Positions 1-11,787 of a DNA stretch of 64,000 nucleotides are shown here, one piece after another; position 1 is the stretch's first letter, and each line of letters opens with the position of its first letter. The DNA is from Crocodylus rhombifer (taxonomy: Eukaryota > Chordata > Crocodylia > Crocodylidae). The position numbers and the translations under genes are program-made. A model generated the notes under the pieces. It saw nothing but the letters and a program-made list of their open reading frames with translations, was not told where the DNA came from and ran no database searches. The stretch spans positions 558,001-622,000 of the forward strand of contig JAVSML010001153.1 in assembly GCA_038503035.1 (NCBI GenBank), in the 5' to 3' direction.

Positions 1-196
1 TCACCACAGCCACACAACTCCCAATGGAAAAAGAACCGTACAATGCTACAAGACAAGAGAAGAAACAAAGGTAGCAGCAATGCCATGGCTACTCTAGTGA
101 TTGTCTAAAATATGACCAGATGATGCCAGGAAATGGAGAGAAGACAACAAATGAAGCCTCTGATGGCTCTTGCCAATCAGATCCAAGGGATGATTC

Positions 197-3195
197 TAGA
201 GGAGCACCGATACATTGGTCCCATATCAGACTGGCACTGATATAAGGAAAATTGACTGTATCGGCAATCAGGTTTTTTTGGCTGATAGTGCCACTGATAA
301 ATGCCCTGTGCAGGCGCAGGCGCAGCACAGCACAGCACACAGATCAATACTGGTGAGGAGTGCAGTCCAACAATGTGGAGAGCACCCAGGTCCAGCTGGT
401 AAGTGTGTTGTAAGGGGGGAGGGGAGGGGCAGATCAAGACCCCCAGCAGTGAGGGAGGGGCTGGGGCTGGCGCAGGAGCTGCACAGCTGGGGCAGAGCCA
501 GGGGGGAGGGGTGGCTTTTGCTGCTATGTGCATCCCTGGGAGAGGCATAGATTCATAGATTGTTAGGGGCTGGAAGGGACCTCACAGATCATTGGGTCCA
601 GCCTCCTCCCCTGGCTCTAGGCAGGAAGACAACTGGGGTCAAGTGACCCCAGCCAGGTGGCTGTCCAGTCTGCTCTTGAAAACCTCCAGAGCAGGTGCTT
701 GCACCACCACAGGAGGGAGTTTATTCCAGTCTGGTCACCCTGACTGTGAAGGTTTTTCCTGGTATTAAGCCTGAAGTGGCCATCCAGGAGTTTGTATCCA
801 ACCGTCCTGGTCTTCCTCGGGGGTGCCCTAATGAACATTTCTTCACCGAGCTCCTGATCCACTCCTCTGATATAGCGGTAAGCTGCTATCAAGTCCCCTC
901 TCAACCTTCTCTTCTTTAGGCTAAAGAGGCCCAGATCCCTCAGCCTTTCCTCATATGGCTTGCCTTGCAAGTCCCTGATCATACGGGTGGCTCTTCTCTG
1001 GACCCTCTCAAGTATTTCCATGTCCTTACTGAAGTGCAGTGCCCAGAACTGGATGCAGTACTCCAGTTGCAGTCTCACCAGTGCTGAGTACAGCGGGAGT
1101 ACCACTTCCTTAGTTTTACACAAGGTGCACTGGTTGATGCATGCCAGCATGTTATTTGTCCTGCTGACTACTGCCTAGCACAGAGGGCTCATATTCATGC
1201 AATGGTCAGTCATTACCCCTAGGTCCCTTTTGGCCATGGTGCAAGTCAGGCTGTCACCACTGAACCTATATGTATGTTGAGGGTTGTTTGGCCATGGATG
1301 GAGCACCTTACACTTGGAAGTGTTAAACTTCATCTGGTTCTGGTCTGCCCTACTCTCTAGTCTGTCCAGGCCTGCCTGTATCTGCAACCTATCTGCTGGC
1401 ATGACCACACTGCCCCATAACTTGGTGTCATCTACGAACTTGGCCAGTGAGCTTTTCACTCCCCCATCCAAATCATTGATATAGATGTTGAAAAGTCCAA
1501 GCACAAACTCCTGAGAAACACCACTGGCCACTTTCCGCCAAGATGACAGATACATTCATGAGAACTCTCTGGGTCCTACTCTGCAGCCAGTTTTCTACCC
1601 ACTAAACCGTTGAGCAGCTGAGCCCACAATCTTCCAGTTTTCCCACAAGGATATCGTGGAGTACTAGATCAAAAGCCTTTTGGAAGTCTAGGTATATAAT
1701 GTCTACCACATGTCCCGTGTTCAGGTGGTGAGAGGTCTGGTCATAGAAGGAGATGAGATTGGTAAAACAAGAACTACCCACAACAAAGCCATGCTGACTG
1801 TCATTCAGAATCTTACTTTCTGTGAGCTTATCACACATAGAGACTTTAATGAGCTTTTCCAGGATTTTCCCTGGGATGGAGGTTAGGTTGACTGGCCTAT
1901 AGTTGCCCAGGTCCTCCTTCTTCCTCTCCTTGAAGATGGGCACAAAGTTGGCCCTCTTCCAATCCTCAGGGACTTCCCCCGTGCACCACGAATTCTGAAA
2001 GAGTTTCGCCAGGTCCGTGATGACCTCAGCCAGCTCTTCATGACTTCGTGATGAAGTCCATCCAATCCTGCTGACTTATAAATGTCTAGCTTTTCTAGTT
2101 GGTTTTGCACCCACTCAGCATCCACAGTGGGGAGGCTGCCATTTCCAGCATGCCCCCTATGAGTCTTATCTTACTTGTCTTTCCCCTTGAAATACCAAAG
2201 CAAAATGCGCATTCAAGAGTTCAGTTTTGTTCTGAAAGTCGGTTACCAGCTGCCCCAAGGTGTTAAGCAAGGATCCCACACTTCCATTTGTTTTCCTTCT
2301 ACTGCCTACATACCTAAAGAAGGACTTCTTATTGTCCTTGACTCCTGTGGCGTACCTAAACTCAGTCACTGCCTTGGCTTTCCTGATCATCTCCCTTGGC
2401 CAAGACCAAGTCTAGGAGAACATTACCTCTGGTTGGATCTTGCACTTCCTGGGTCAGAAAAAGCTCCTTGATCACAGTCAGGAAACTGCATGAACAATCT
2501 TACCTAGCCAAATGTTCCTCCCAATCTATATCTTGGTAATTGAAGTCACCCATGACAACCAAGTCCCTTGCATGTGCGGCCTGTCAGTTCTCTAGAGAAT
2601 TTCAGATCCAGCTCCTCCCCTTGGTTTAGTGGCCTGTAGTAAATGCCTACAGGCATCTCAGGCTGCACTCAGGGCAGGCCGTGGCAGCACTGGGAGGGAG
2701 GGTTGGGCAGCTACAGTGACTTTTGGGGTGGCTGCTGTCCCTCCCATAGCTACCATCGCCTGTCCTGAGCGTAGCCTGGCCCAGCCCCAACTGGGAAGAG
2801 CTTGGTGCTGCCCTGGCCCCAGCCCACAGTGGCAGCCTGCCTTTGCCCCACACATAGATCTGGGGGCACACACACCTCATGCCCTCTCGGGGTGTGTGAA
2901 GTGGTGGGAGCCACCTCCCCACCCTGCGCTTCCCAGATGAGCCACTCCTGGCTCCATCCTGTGCTCTGCCTCAGCTGTGCAGTGCTTGCCCCAGCTCCAC
3001 TCCCTCCCTCACCATGGGGACCTCGATCTACTCTCCTCCACACCGCTTCGCTCCTCCCACAACAGACTTACCAGCTGGATACTGCTCTCCATGCTGCCCA
3101 GCTGCATATTGGAATCAGATCGGTATCAGCCAATATGGCTCATTAAAAACTGGTCATCAGTATTGGCCCAAAAATTCTCTGTCGGTACACCCCTA
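197..3195. mobile_element. hAT-like inverted-repeat DNA transposon interrupted by a CR1 LINE
   Basis: The left end starts TAGAGGAGCACCGATA and the right end closes with TCGGTACACCCCTA, which are inverted versions of each other. GC-rich arms of about 300 bp follow: reversed 300-545 resembles 2940-3150, sharing the order CAGCTGTGCAG, CTCCCTCAC, CTTACCAGCTGGA. The flanks are GATGATTC (189-196) and GACAATTC (3196-3203), matching 6 of 8 with both differences transitions, as for an aged 8-bp hAT duplication. No transposase frame is visible. The CR1 block at 549-2645 lies inside. Confidence 0.6.
549..2645 (-). mobile_element. CR1 LINE, 5'-truncated, decayed endonuclease and reverse transcriptase
   Basis: Minus-strand reading gives, in order, an endonuclease tail (IYYRPLNQGEELD near 2600), ERKKEDLGNYRPVNLTSIPG, KAFDLVLHDILVGKLE, FNIYINDLDGGVKSSLAKF followed by VDDTKLWG, and the CR1 C-terminus (RRLRGDLIAAYRYIRGVDQE, RKTRTVGYKLLDGHFRLNTR). 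VDDT stands where the RT active-site FADDT is expected. Several frameshifts and stops make it a pseudogene. The 3' end at 549 carries the ATAGATT tail and GGCTGGAAGGGACC typical of CR1. The 5' end is cut within the endonuclease. Confidence 0.93.
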
Positions 3196-3203
3196 GACAA
3201 TTC

Positions 3204-5293
3204 CTTCCTGGCCTCAAACACAGCTGATCCCTTCAATCCAGGTTATATGAGCAACACTCAGCAGCCAGGGCACCTGAGGAGTATCCATTACATCACTCAC
3301 CGTTACATAGCAAAAGACCAGAAGAACTGTGCAGTGTCACCGCCCATTATAGCCACATGAAAAACAAGCTTAAAAGGATTTTTGTGCATAGGAGAGAGAC
3401 TTAATCCAGCCTAATGCTTCTTACCTTCTCCTTGCTCAGCAAGCAGTGACCTTACCTTGTTTAACCACATCTTGGTAAACAATTGGTCTTTTCTCAAATG
3501 GCACTTAGTCACTTGAGCTGCAATGATAAGACAGAAATCTGCACGCTCTGCTCTCTGCAGTCCTCATAAGTGCAACTCATGGATGGGCCAGCACCAGGTC
3601 CACTTCAAGAGGCTGTGTCACCATGACATGAATCACATTAGCAACCGGACAGTTCTCTGAAGTGAGGCTCATAAATCTAGCTTGGTGCAAGAACAAGGAA
3701 CTGTTGCAATTTACTGCATTCATCTATAAATTCTCATTAATTACTACAGTACAGGGCTTAATTGGAAAACTCCACTTAATCAAAACGCTTCCCACAGAAC
3801 CAATTTGCACCTGATGGCATTTGATGGCAAGGACAGCTGCTTAATTGGGATGGTAATTTTGTTTAATTGGGACACCTTTAGGTGACTTAGTGGTACTTAG
3901 GCCTGTGCTCGTATCATTCTCATGCTAGTTTTGCCTGTTTGCTCCTCCAACAGTAGCGTGTCCTTGCCTCTTAAGGTGCTGTTACAGATAACCTTTAAAA
4001 CATTTTAAATCTATGGAACGTTATGCCTTCATAAAGTTAGAACAGTTTCAGAGCAGTCACAGGTTAATGCTTGATGCTGTCTCTGACCTGCACAACTGTG
4101 ACTAGGCGGCCTGGTGAGCAGGAGCATGAAAAAAAGTCAGGCCTATATTCCTCTGTGCGGGGAGAAGGGCATGTAGCTCATAGGCGAAGGACCCACCACG
4201 TGGGCTGTGACTTCCACTCCACAGCTATCAGGACCCAGCTGAAGCCATGGGTGGGAAAAGAAAGTCTTGAAAAAAAAACCCAAAACTGTTTGAAGTGAGC
4301 AGGCAGAGGGAAGAAGTAAAGAAAACGTGTGAAAAAAAAAGACTAAAAAGAAAAAAAAAAGACTAAAATCTTGCATGTATTGCATGGTGGGTTGGGAGGA
4401 GGGGTTGAGTTAGTACTCACAGCAGGACAGAGATGATACCCAGCTGAGAATGGTTTCCATTCTCTTCACAGAGGTAGGTAGGAGTGCTGAATGCATAGAG
4501 GTGCTAGAGCAAGCAATAAACTAGTGAGCTGTACTTGGATGCTTAGAGTGGTTGGGGTGTGCTGGGGTCACAGTCCTTGGGGTAGAGGGGGTGTTAGCTT
4601 GGGGTCACCACCAACTCCTAGGCAATAGAGTTCAGGAGGGTTGAAAGTTTGCCTATGGAGCAAAACAGTGGGAATGATGCATCCTGGGATGCTGGAGGAA
4701 TGGAAATAGAGCATTTTATTTTCCTGGAGCAGACTAACAATAACCTGGAATGACCTGGATAAAAGGGATCAGCGATAACTCTTACCTGAAGTGGCATACT
4801 TTTGAAACATCTACAGGTAGTTAGCATGGGTTAACACCTGTTAACATGTTTTAATTACCTTTATAATGGTTTAAAGGTAACTTGTAACTCTGCCCTTAAA
4901 TTGCTCCTTGTGTATGGCCCACATGTAGTGGATTTCTTCTCTGAGCAGTCCGCCATCAGCTATGGAGAATGAGTGGCCTCTCATTCCTTCATCTCAGTGT
5001 CAGTAATGCAGTATCTTAAGCCTCCCAGAAGCCTTAAGAGACTAGTCTTTACTGGGATAAGCTAATAACTGCATTTCTGACAGCGCCTCGCCTTGCTATG
5101 TTGTTAACTCTCAAAACACTTGGGGTTTCTTGTAAAGTGCCAGCTTTTAGAGCCGGGTAACCACAGGACACCTGTGTTTATATAACGTTTAGCTTTTATG
5201 AATATTGAGAAAAACTTAAAACACGAACCCACAAAACCTCTCCAAAATCCAATTTTTAAAGCTGGTCTTTGAAGGCCTGGAATTAGTAAAACT
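3204..5293. other. Intergenic sequence 3' of PAM, no gene seen
   Basis: About 2 kb of unique-looking AT-rich DNA. Purine-rich A-tracts occur at 4268-4370. Short frames on both strands lack recognisable domains or codon structure. Confidence 0.6.
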
Positions 5294-5783
5294 GGGCACA
5301 TCTACACAATATGTTTTGTGTGGAGCTGACCATTTAGCTCTGCCATATTCTCAGCATCTACACATGCAGCCCTATTAGGCCACAGGAAACTAGTCAACTG
5401 TGCTTAGATTAGTACTTGTAAACACAAGTAATATCTGCCAGCAGCGTTCTTTAGTGCACAGCAGTGCACTGTAGATGCTGATGGGGCTGGCTAGGGTACA
5501 AGGGTGCTTCAGTGTGGGGGCTGCCTGCCAGTTAGCCCTGTACTGGAGCACCCTCGTGCCCCAGCCGGCCTGTCTACAGCACATTGAACCGAGTTGGAGC
5601 AGCCCTGTGTTGGCAGCCTCACTCCTTGAGTTGTCTGCCAGCTGGGGCTACTCCAACCTGGCTCCACATGCTGCTGACCTGGGTGCATGTTTAAATGCAG
5701 TACCTGGGAGCAATAAATACCAGTGTGATATGCACTGAAGTTTATTGCATTCCATTAATTGCACATGTGAACATAGCCACAGC
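5294..5783. mobile_element. Inverted-repeat MITE-like element, old
   Basis: It begins GGGCACATCTACACAAT and ends ATTGCACATGTGAACATAGCC, approximate inverse complements. The interior is moderately GC-rich and contains further pieces such as CATCTACACATG. It resembles the ends of the elements at 15830 and 52267. The boundaries are approximate and no clear target duplication is visible. Confidence 0.4.
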
Positions 5784-6898
5784 TAGTGGCTTTACTTTTA
5801 AGTCAGTTAACTGGGGTGATTTCTGTAACCAGGACAAAAGCATACATCCCAATTAAAACAGTTCTGCTATATCATGTAAAATAACTGTTGCAAATCATTT
5901 AATGCAGCAGTGCTAATATTTTTAGCACCCTAAAATGGGCATGGGACAAGCCTGTGGGCTGGATTGGTACCCGTGTGCCAGGATTGGGCTCTGCACAGCC
6001 TTGGTCCTGGGGCCCTGCCCTGCCAACACACTCCAGGCTGCCTTCAATTGGCTCCCTATGGTGGGATGACGCTCTTGGGCCCCACCCCACTGTGCCAGGA
6101 TTGGGCCCCAGAGCCCTATGAGCTGTGCGGGGCCACACTGTCTAGCTTGCAAGGCTCCTTTTAAAGCCAAAAATAGCAGCAGGGTAGCTGCTCTGTGCCC
6201 ATAACTGTTGTTTCACCACACCCGTTGAACATAAGCTGTGGCAACATGCCAGGCCAGGAAAGCAACAGTGTCTTAAAGAAGAGAAAGGCAGAGCTGTACC
6301 ATTTCTTGGGCAGCACACACCAGTACTGGTTCTGGCAGAAAACAGCTCGAGTCTTCAAGACATGCTGAAGAGTGCGTGGATTATATGTCTTTGTAAATAA
6401 TGCTGAACAAGTTTATCTTTACTTACATTTGCATTTAAACCATGTTCAGCTACGGCTACCACCATCAATATGCGATTATTAGTGTAAGGAAGGAGAGAGG
6501 ACAACACAGGCTCTTCACTACATAATACATTTGCTTAGGGGTTAAAATTTGGCCTTAAAACCTTTTCTTCCCATACTAATGCTTTATAGGTACCAATAGC
6601 AAGTAGGAATCAATTCCTAGGCATTTAGCAAAGTAGATCTTTAGTTTGTTTTGATATTTTAGTTTTAAGCTCTGTTCTCTTCCTGTATGCTGCCTCAAGC
6701 CTTTGTTGGGAAGGGCAGCATATAAATCACACAATAAATAATTAATTACTTGTAGTATTATGCTAGGAAAGGTGGGGTAGAACCTATTGGTATATAACCA
6801 TCTGTAGATACTACATAGTTTTTATGATTGTCTGTCATATTCTCTCTCTATATTAAAACTTAATGGTGGCTTTCACCAAAAACTTATATAGCCCCATC
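5784..6898. other. Intergenic, with a GC-richer repeat-like block
   Basis: 5915-6180 is GC-richer, with repeated phrases GGATTGGGC and GCCAGGATTGGGC, and looks like a fragment of the GGGCTGGAT-type hAT repeats seen at 31446 and 37349. The rest is AT-rich with no coding signal. Confidence 0.35.
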
Positions 6899-7181
6899 AA
6901 ATATTAGTTTCTAAGTAAAAACAAACAAGCAAACAAAACTCTGAAAAACTGCAGTGCGGAAAACAATGAAAACATTTGAAAGCTGCTGGGGTTTTTTCAT
7001 GCATCTATTTTTCTTTTTATATCTATTTATCTCATTCTCTTATTTTTCTTATATATATATATCCCTCTCTCTATATAGAGAAAAAATATATATAACACCC
7101 CAGCAGCTTTCACATGTTTTCATTGTTCTCTACACTGCAGTTTTCCAGTTGTATTTTTTTAACTTGCAAACTAATATTTAG
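6899..7181. repeat. Long imperfect hairpin (inverted repeat with AT-rich loop)
   Basis: The left arm contains CTGCAGTGCGGAAAACAATG, then AAAACATTTGAAAGCTGCTG and GGG. The right arm (7096-7181), when reversed, repeats CTGCAGTGTAGAGAACAATG, AAAACATGTGAAAGCTGCTG and GGG. Similarity continues outward to AATATTAGTTT at both extremes, so arms are about 85 bp around a loop of about 105 bp rich in T and TA repeats. It is most likely a MITE; a hairpin-forming transcript is possible. Confidence 0.7.
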
Positions 7182-8169
7182 GAATGTATTTCCACATATT
7201 GTGGCTTCCAACATTGGTGGCTCATAATCACTATAGTATGGAAACATATGGTATGGACATACATTTTAGCTGCTTTAAAAGGAGGAGGGAGAGCTGTTAC
7301 CTGAGAGCAGCAGAAGCTGTTGTGATGTGTTGCATACACGATTTCATACCAACACCAAGTGAGCTAAACCACATTAGCTTTGACCTTGCAGGAGGTTAGA
7401 GTCGGAGTGGTTCTGGCACACTTGTAGGCCTACCGAATCATGTATGCATAACTTGCATCGTAGCAGCCTGTACTGGGGTCTTTTAATGTTGATACCATTG
7501 CTTTATCTGTCTTTGCCCTTTTAGTTAAATATTAGAGGAATAAGACTGGCTTATCGTAGCATATTTTACAAGGTCTACTAGCTTACAGAAATAATGCACA
7601 TTTTTCAGTATTTGTCCCAGATTGCCTTCTCATTTTTGTTAACATGCAAGTCTGGGAAGAGATCAAATGTTAGTATTTTATTTAAGGAGATACTAACCCT
7701 CTTAACCTTTGTCCCAAGTGTGATATGGACACGCTGCAGGAAAACAACAGAACCTTACAACACGAGGGACAATTTGATTAGCTGGAGAAGTGATTTAGAA
7801 TATGAAATGAATGTAAGCTCCCCTTGCTATGGTCTCAACAGTCAGATCGCTTTTTCTTTTTTTGAGGGAGGGAGGGAGAGAGAGAGAGAGAGAGAACATG
7901 TGTAGTTGTTGCAGGAAGAGGGACAAAGTTTAATCTGTCCAGGGAAAACTCCTAGACCCCTTTTCAGTAATAAGATCTATGGTTCCTCAACCATTTCTTT
8001 TCAAACAAGGAAGTTCCCCCTTTGGCATAAGCAAAGGCTTGTTTTGTACATGCAATGATAATGATGAAAGCTGGTCCATGGAAAAGAGAGGGGGCCTTGT
8101 GAAAATATCTAGCCTCATCTATTTTAATGAGATGCTAGGGCTCACAAATGTAAGCACTAATATTCTGAT
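7182..8169. other. Intergenic, no gene seen; GA-rich simple repeat inside
   Basis: AT-rich sequence with a (GA)n/(GGGA)n tract at 7863-7895. The short plus-strand frames are unremarkable. Confidence 0.5.
7863..7895 (+). repeat. GA-rich microsatellite
   Basis: GAGGGAGGGAGGGAG followed by about ten GA units. Confidence 0.9.
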
Positions 8170-9245
8170 ATCTTTCTTTGCTAGTGGCTATGTTTTATCT
8201 GTGCAAAATTTGCATGAAGATGTGTCAAAGGGAGTCGCTTACCAACAATCTGAAAAGTGGAGAATGAAATAAGAACAGTGATCAAGCACCTCCATCAGAA
8301 AGGACTGATTCTCAAAGGAAATCTATTGGGACAGGGTAGGAAATGCTGGCAAAGACTGGCTGTTTATATGACAAAGTAAAAATATTGGGCAGCTGACTGA
8401 GAATCAACCCTGATTAGAAGCTACAGTCAGGATGCCTTAGAGAAGCCACTGCACAAGAACAAGTTGGTCCAGTCCACAACCATGACCGGGGCATGAGAAC
8501 GGTGTAAGTAAGATGGGTGAGCAGAATGTCAACAGCTGATCAGAGCACACTGGAGACTTGACATTTGCAGGAAACTTAAACAAACAACCCTCCCCCCCAT
8601 GAGTAGACTTGGTGATCAGGTTGAGAGAATGCGTTTTGCACTTTGATCTAGAGACCAAGAAATAGCGCATGCAATGGAAGCACAACAGTCTCTACCTCCA
8701 GAGATGTTCAAGAATGTAGCATCAGATGATAAAGTGGTGGTCAAATTTTTGGGACAGTGGAGAGTATGACTATGACTGAATACCTCTCAACAGATAAGAC
8801 CACTGTTAGTGTGTAGCATGCTAGTAAACTACTGCACTTGCAAAGAAGCTATTGAGAACAAGTGCTATTTAAAGGCAAGCTGAGGAATGGTGCTTCTCTA
8901 GGAAAATGAATTACCTCGCACATCCAAAGATGAAGCGACTAGAGCAACCAAATGTGGTTTTGAATTGCTTTTCCATCCACCAGATTTGGCTCTATCTGGC
9001 TCCTATATCACTTTTCCCAAGTTGAAAGAAATCTTCTGTACAAAGAGTTTCTGGAGAAAGGTGATTACAATAATTAAGGACTTTCTGAATCCACAAGACA
9101 ATAACTTCTACAAGACGAGCACAGCCAATTTGCAGCTGTCTTGAACCAGTTAGGACAAAAGACATCCATCAAGCCTCTTGATGACTAGATAATCTATACT
9201 GAAAAATAAACTGTTGAGCAGCACAGATAATGTTTGCTTCGTGGT
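8170..9245 (+). pseudogene. Mariner-type transposase relic
   Basis: Plus-strand translation across frames gives HFDLETKK, RMQWKHNS, a WDS-like stretch with KTT, and GFELLFHPPDLALSG followed by SYITFPKLKE and DFLNPQDNNFYK. These correspond in order to the mariner C-terminal half (FDPETK..QWKH, FWD, and the HPPYSPDLAPSDYHLFP catalytic block, then LKE). Multiple stops and frameshifts are present, so it is a decayed copy. It ends about 650 bp beyond the PAM poly(A) signal. The exact ends and terminal repeats were not resolved. Confidence 0.7.
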
Positions 9246-9892
9246 CAGACTAGAAACTTTCTGAATACCCTCATAAAAGTTCTTGCTTTTTAATCTCTGC
9301 CCATTAATTCATGTTTTAATAGGAGATTAATCCATGCCTGCAATCTTCAAACTTGACTAATAGATCCTGACAATGTCATGCATGTCACCCTTTTGAGAAC
9401 TCATACATTCAGCAGAATTATCCAGCAGGTTATCAGCAAGTATAACAGTATGGGTAGTGATACTGCAAAAATGAGGACTATGCTGCATCAATAGTGAGGA
9501 AGTTGAGAGAAACAGAGAACATGAGTTCTACAAGTGAATTGCTACTACTTGCCTATGCTAACTAATTTGCATATGTAATTTGAGACACAGGTTTCCTCTT
9601 AGCTCTGATCATGTTTTATTAAAGTAAATACCCTGCAGATTTGATATACAGGCAAAATTCCTTTTTAAAAAGGTTTAAGCTTGACTTTATACACGTATGA
9701 TAATTCTTAGTTTTGTTTTTTTAAAACCTGCTACATAAGAAAATATCTTCCAACTTCCATACAAAATAGCACTTTTTCTCTGCTGGTAGAAGACATTGAT
9801 AAAATTTTTAACTGTCAAGTGGTCTGTGTAACCGTTACAAAAGTTGTATACAAAAACGTTCAATGCAAAAATGCCAAAGTACACTCTGACAG
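9246..9892. other. Sequence between mariner relic and PAM 3' end
   Basis: AT-rich, no repeat or coding signal recognised. A further AATAAA (minus strand) at 9615-9620 would allow a longer PAM 3' UTR. Confidence 0.4.
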
Positions 9893-9910
9893 CTAATGCT
9901 CTGCGAACAC

Positions 9911-9916
9911 TTTATT
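9911..9916 (-). terminator. PAM: PAM polyadenylation signal AATAAA (distal)
   Basis: TTTATT on the plus strand, followed in transcript direction by a GT-containing stretch (AAGTGTTCGC). It is the best placed canonical hexamer about 640 nt after the stop codon. Confidence 0.55.
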
Positions 9917-10318
9917 ACACAAATTACATTCAGCTTCTGAAAATAGTGTTCTAACAGTGATACCATCTAAAAATAAGACATCCCAAAGACACATCAAATC
10001 AGGAGGAAGGAAAAAAAATTAAATAGACTTTTTTCTTTCCTTCAATGCAATATTAATGTTAGTGATTTTAAAAAAATAGAAGAAGATTTAGCAGCTTTGT
10101 TTTCTTGTGGCACTGTATTTTCTCTGTACTGCAATAGGTTAAGGACATTGAAGAGGAAAGGCACAAAAGAAAGAAATTGGCAACTGAAATGTTATGGGGA
10201 AAATATTGTCAAAGTAAATAAATGGGACTTATTTACAAGTACAGAAAAGGTCCCAAAACCGAAATGAGAAAATACTACTACTTTAAATCAGTACTGCAAT
10301 AAAAAGAGGATTGGTTTC

Positions 10319-10324
10319 TTTATT
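10319..10324 (-). terminator. PAM: Possible proximal polyadenylation signal AATAAA
   Basis: Canonical hexamer 225 nt after the PAM stop codon, within AT-rich UTR. Use cannot be judged from sequence alone. Confidence 0.35.
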
Positions 10325-10548
10325 AAGATGTTCATGTAAAGACAACGGCACTGATATGAAACTTCCATACACTCCTCCACTTAAAAGAACAAAACTAAAA
10401 CCAAACTAAAACCAAAAACATCCCAGTGTACAGCCCCACGTAGACTAGTACAGTTTACAATTAAATACACAAAATCTTAAACGTGCTAAAGGGAAAGGAA
10501 TCTGGCATTCTTGGTAGAATTGTTTAATGGAGAAATCAAAGGCTGGTT

Positions 10549-10730
10549 TCAGGATGATGAAGTCACTGGTGGGGGCGGGGGTGCTGAATACTCTTCTTCT
10601 GAGTCAGTGCCATCATCTTCATCTTTTTCTTGATCACTTCCTTCGGTGCTAAGTCGGTCAAACCCTTTTCGACTGTAGCCTTTGCGACTTGCGAAGAAGT
10701 TCCCAAGATTAAGGCCCCCTGTACCTTTTC
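10549..10730 (-). CDS. PAM: PAM terminal coding exon: cytosolic tail and stop
   Basis: 182 nt including the TGA stop at 10549-10551. It encodes GKGTGGLNLGNFFASRKGYS, then RKGFDRLSTEGSDQEKDEDD and a C-terminus EEEYSAPPPPPVTSSS. The FDRLS and acidic Ser/Glu/Asp stretch, with several casein-kinase-like serines and EEYSAP, match the tail elements that control endocytosis and return to secretory granules in mammals. The five-proline run near the end differs from the mammalian APLPxPAPSS type end that I recall. The acceptor is TCTACAG. Confidence 0.96.
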
Positions 10731-11340
10731 CTGTAGAAATGAAATACCTGACATAAGCTTCTCTCTACTGAATTTGGGGGGAAGATATCCCATCTAACCA
10801 TTCACCACTTTAATAGCATTTATCCTTTTTTCTAAAACCAATTTCTACCATGCTGTTTTCAAAGGCCAATATACATGAACCGTCTTGGGAAGGCAGGCAC
10901 ATGGACTGTGGTAGAAGAAGCTCTACCCTTAAAAAAATTGTTAGAGCCATTACTTAGTTAGGATTAAGCTATAATTTTTTGAGCAGGCTCCCTCGTGCTC
11001 CCACAGATTTACATATAATTAGCAACTACAGAGGTAGCACTTCACTTCATTCTCTGTGAAAAGAGAAAAGTTAGTATTACAGCAACTGGCTTCCCTGTAG
11101 GAATTATAGATCTTCAGTGGCCAGATGTCAACAAATGAAATGTGGTACAGAGGCAGGCCTTTATATAAATGTATAATGAAAAATAGAGCTGAGAAGCCGT
11201 GCTTCCGTGGCTTTTCGCACTGGGAAAATTCTCCAGGTGGAATTGAAATGCTCTCAGATTTGTTCCTGGACTGATTTTTATTTGAATAAAACCAAAGGTT
11301 TTGGACTCAAAAGGTCAAAAGCGTTTTGCATTTTGCTTAC
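10731..11340 (-). other. PAM: PAM last intron
   Basis: 610 nt, GT donor at 11339-11340 and AG acceptor at 10731-10732 in minus-strand sense. No repeat recognised. Confidence 0.8.
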
Positions 11341-11397
11341 CTCGAAATCTGCCCAAGATTCTACCTGAACCTGAGTCAAGTTTGTGATCAGCATCAG
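11341..11397 (-). CDS. PAM: PAM exon: juxtamembrane cytosolic tail
   Basis: 57 nt encoding ADADHKLDSGSGRILGRFR (residues 403-421) across its junctions. LGRFRGKG at the next boundary is highly conserved in PAM tails. The acceptor is GGAAAAG-less but ends CCAG before CTGATGC; the donor is CGAG followed by GTAAGC. Phase 1 at both ends. It sits in the cytosol immediately after the membrane span. Confidence 0.92.
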
Positions 11398-11787
11398 CTG
11401 GAAAAAACAAGACACATTTCAAAATAAGCTTCAATAGTTCTATTATCCAATTAAATACCAGTGTGCATTGTCTGAACCACTCAAATTGATCAGTAATGTA
11501 GAGAAATAAAATTTATAATCACCCAGTTTTATGGTTAGTATGGAAGTATAACTTGATGAAATAACTGGCATCCAGTAAGTGCTCAGTCTGTGCCACTGTT
11601 GCTATGAGTATCTTAGCAGTTAAAAAAAATTAAACTGTCAGATCTGAGACTCTCTCTCTCAAGTGCTGGCTTGGAGAGAAGAGCTTTGTCACTGTGCCCG
11701 AGTTCCATTCCAACACATGGCAAGATGCATCATGACATCTGAAAATGCATGTGGTACAGTATGTTCCTGTTGTATGCTAGACATGTG

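Larger units (their letters stand above)
9893..10548 (-). other. PAM: PAM 3' untranslated region
   Basis: The sequence downstream of the stop is AT-rich and repeat-free. An AATAAA signal on the minus strand lies at 9911-9916, giving a predicted cleavage site near 9893. An earlier AATAAA at 10319-10324 could produce a short UTR of about 240 nt. The end is predicted from the signal only. Confidence 0.6.
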
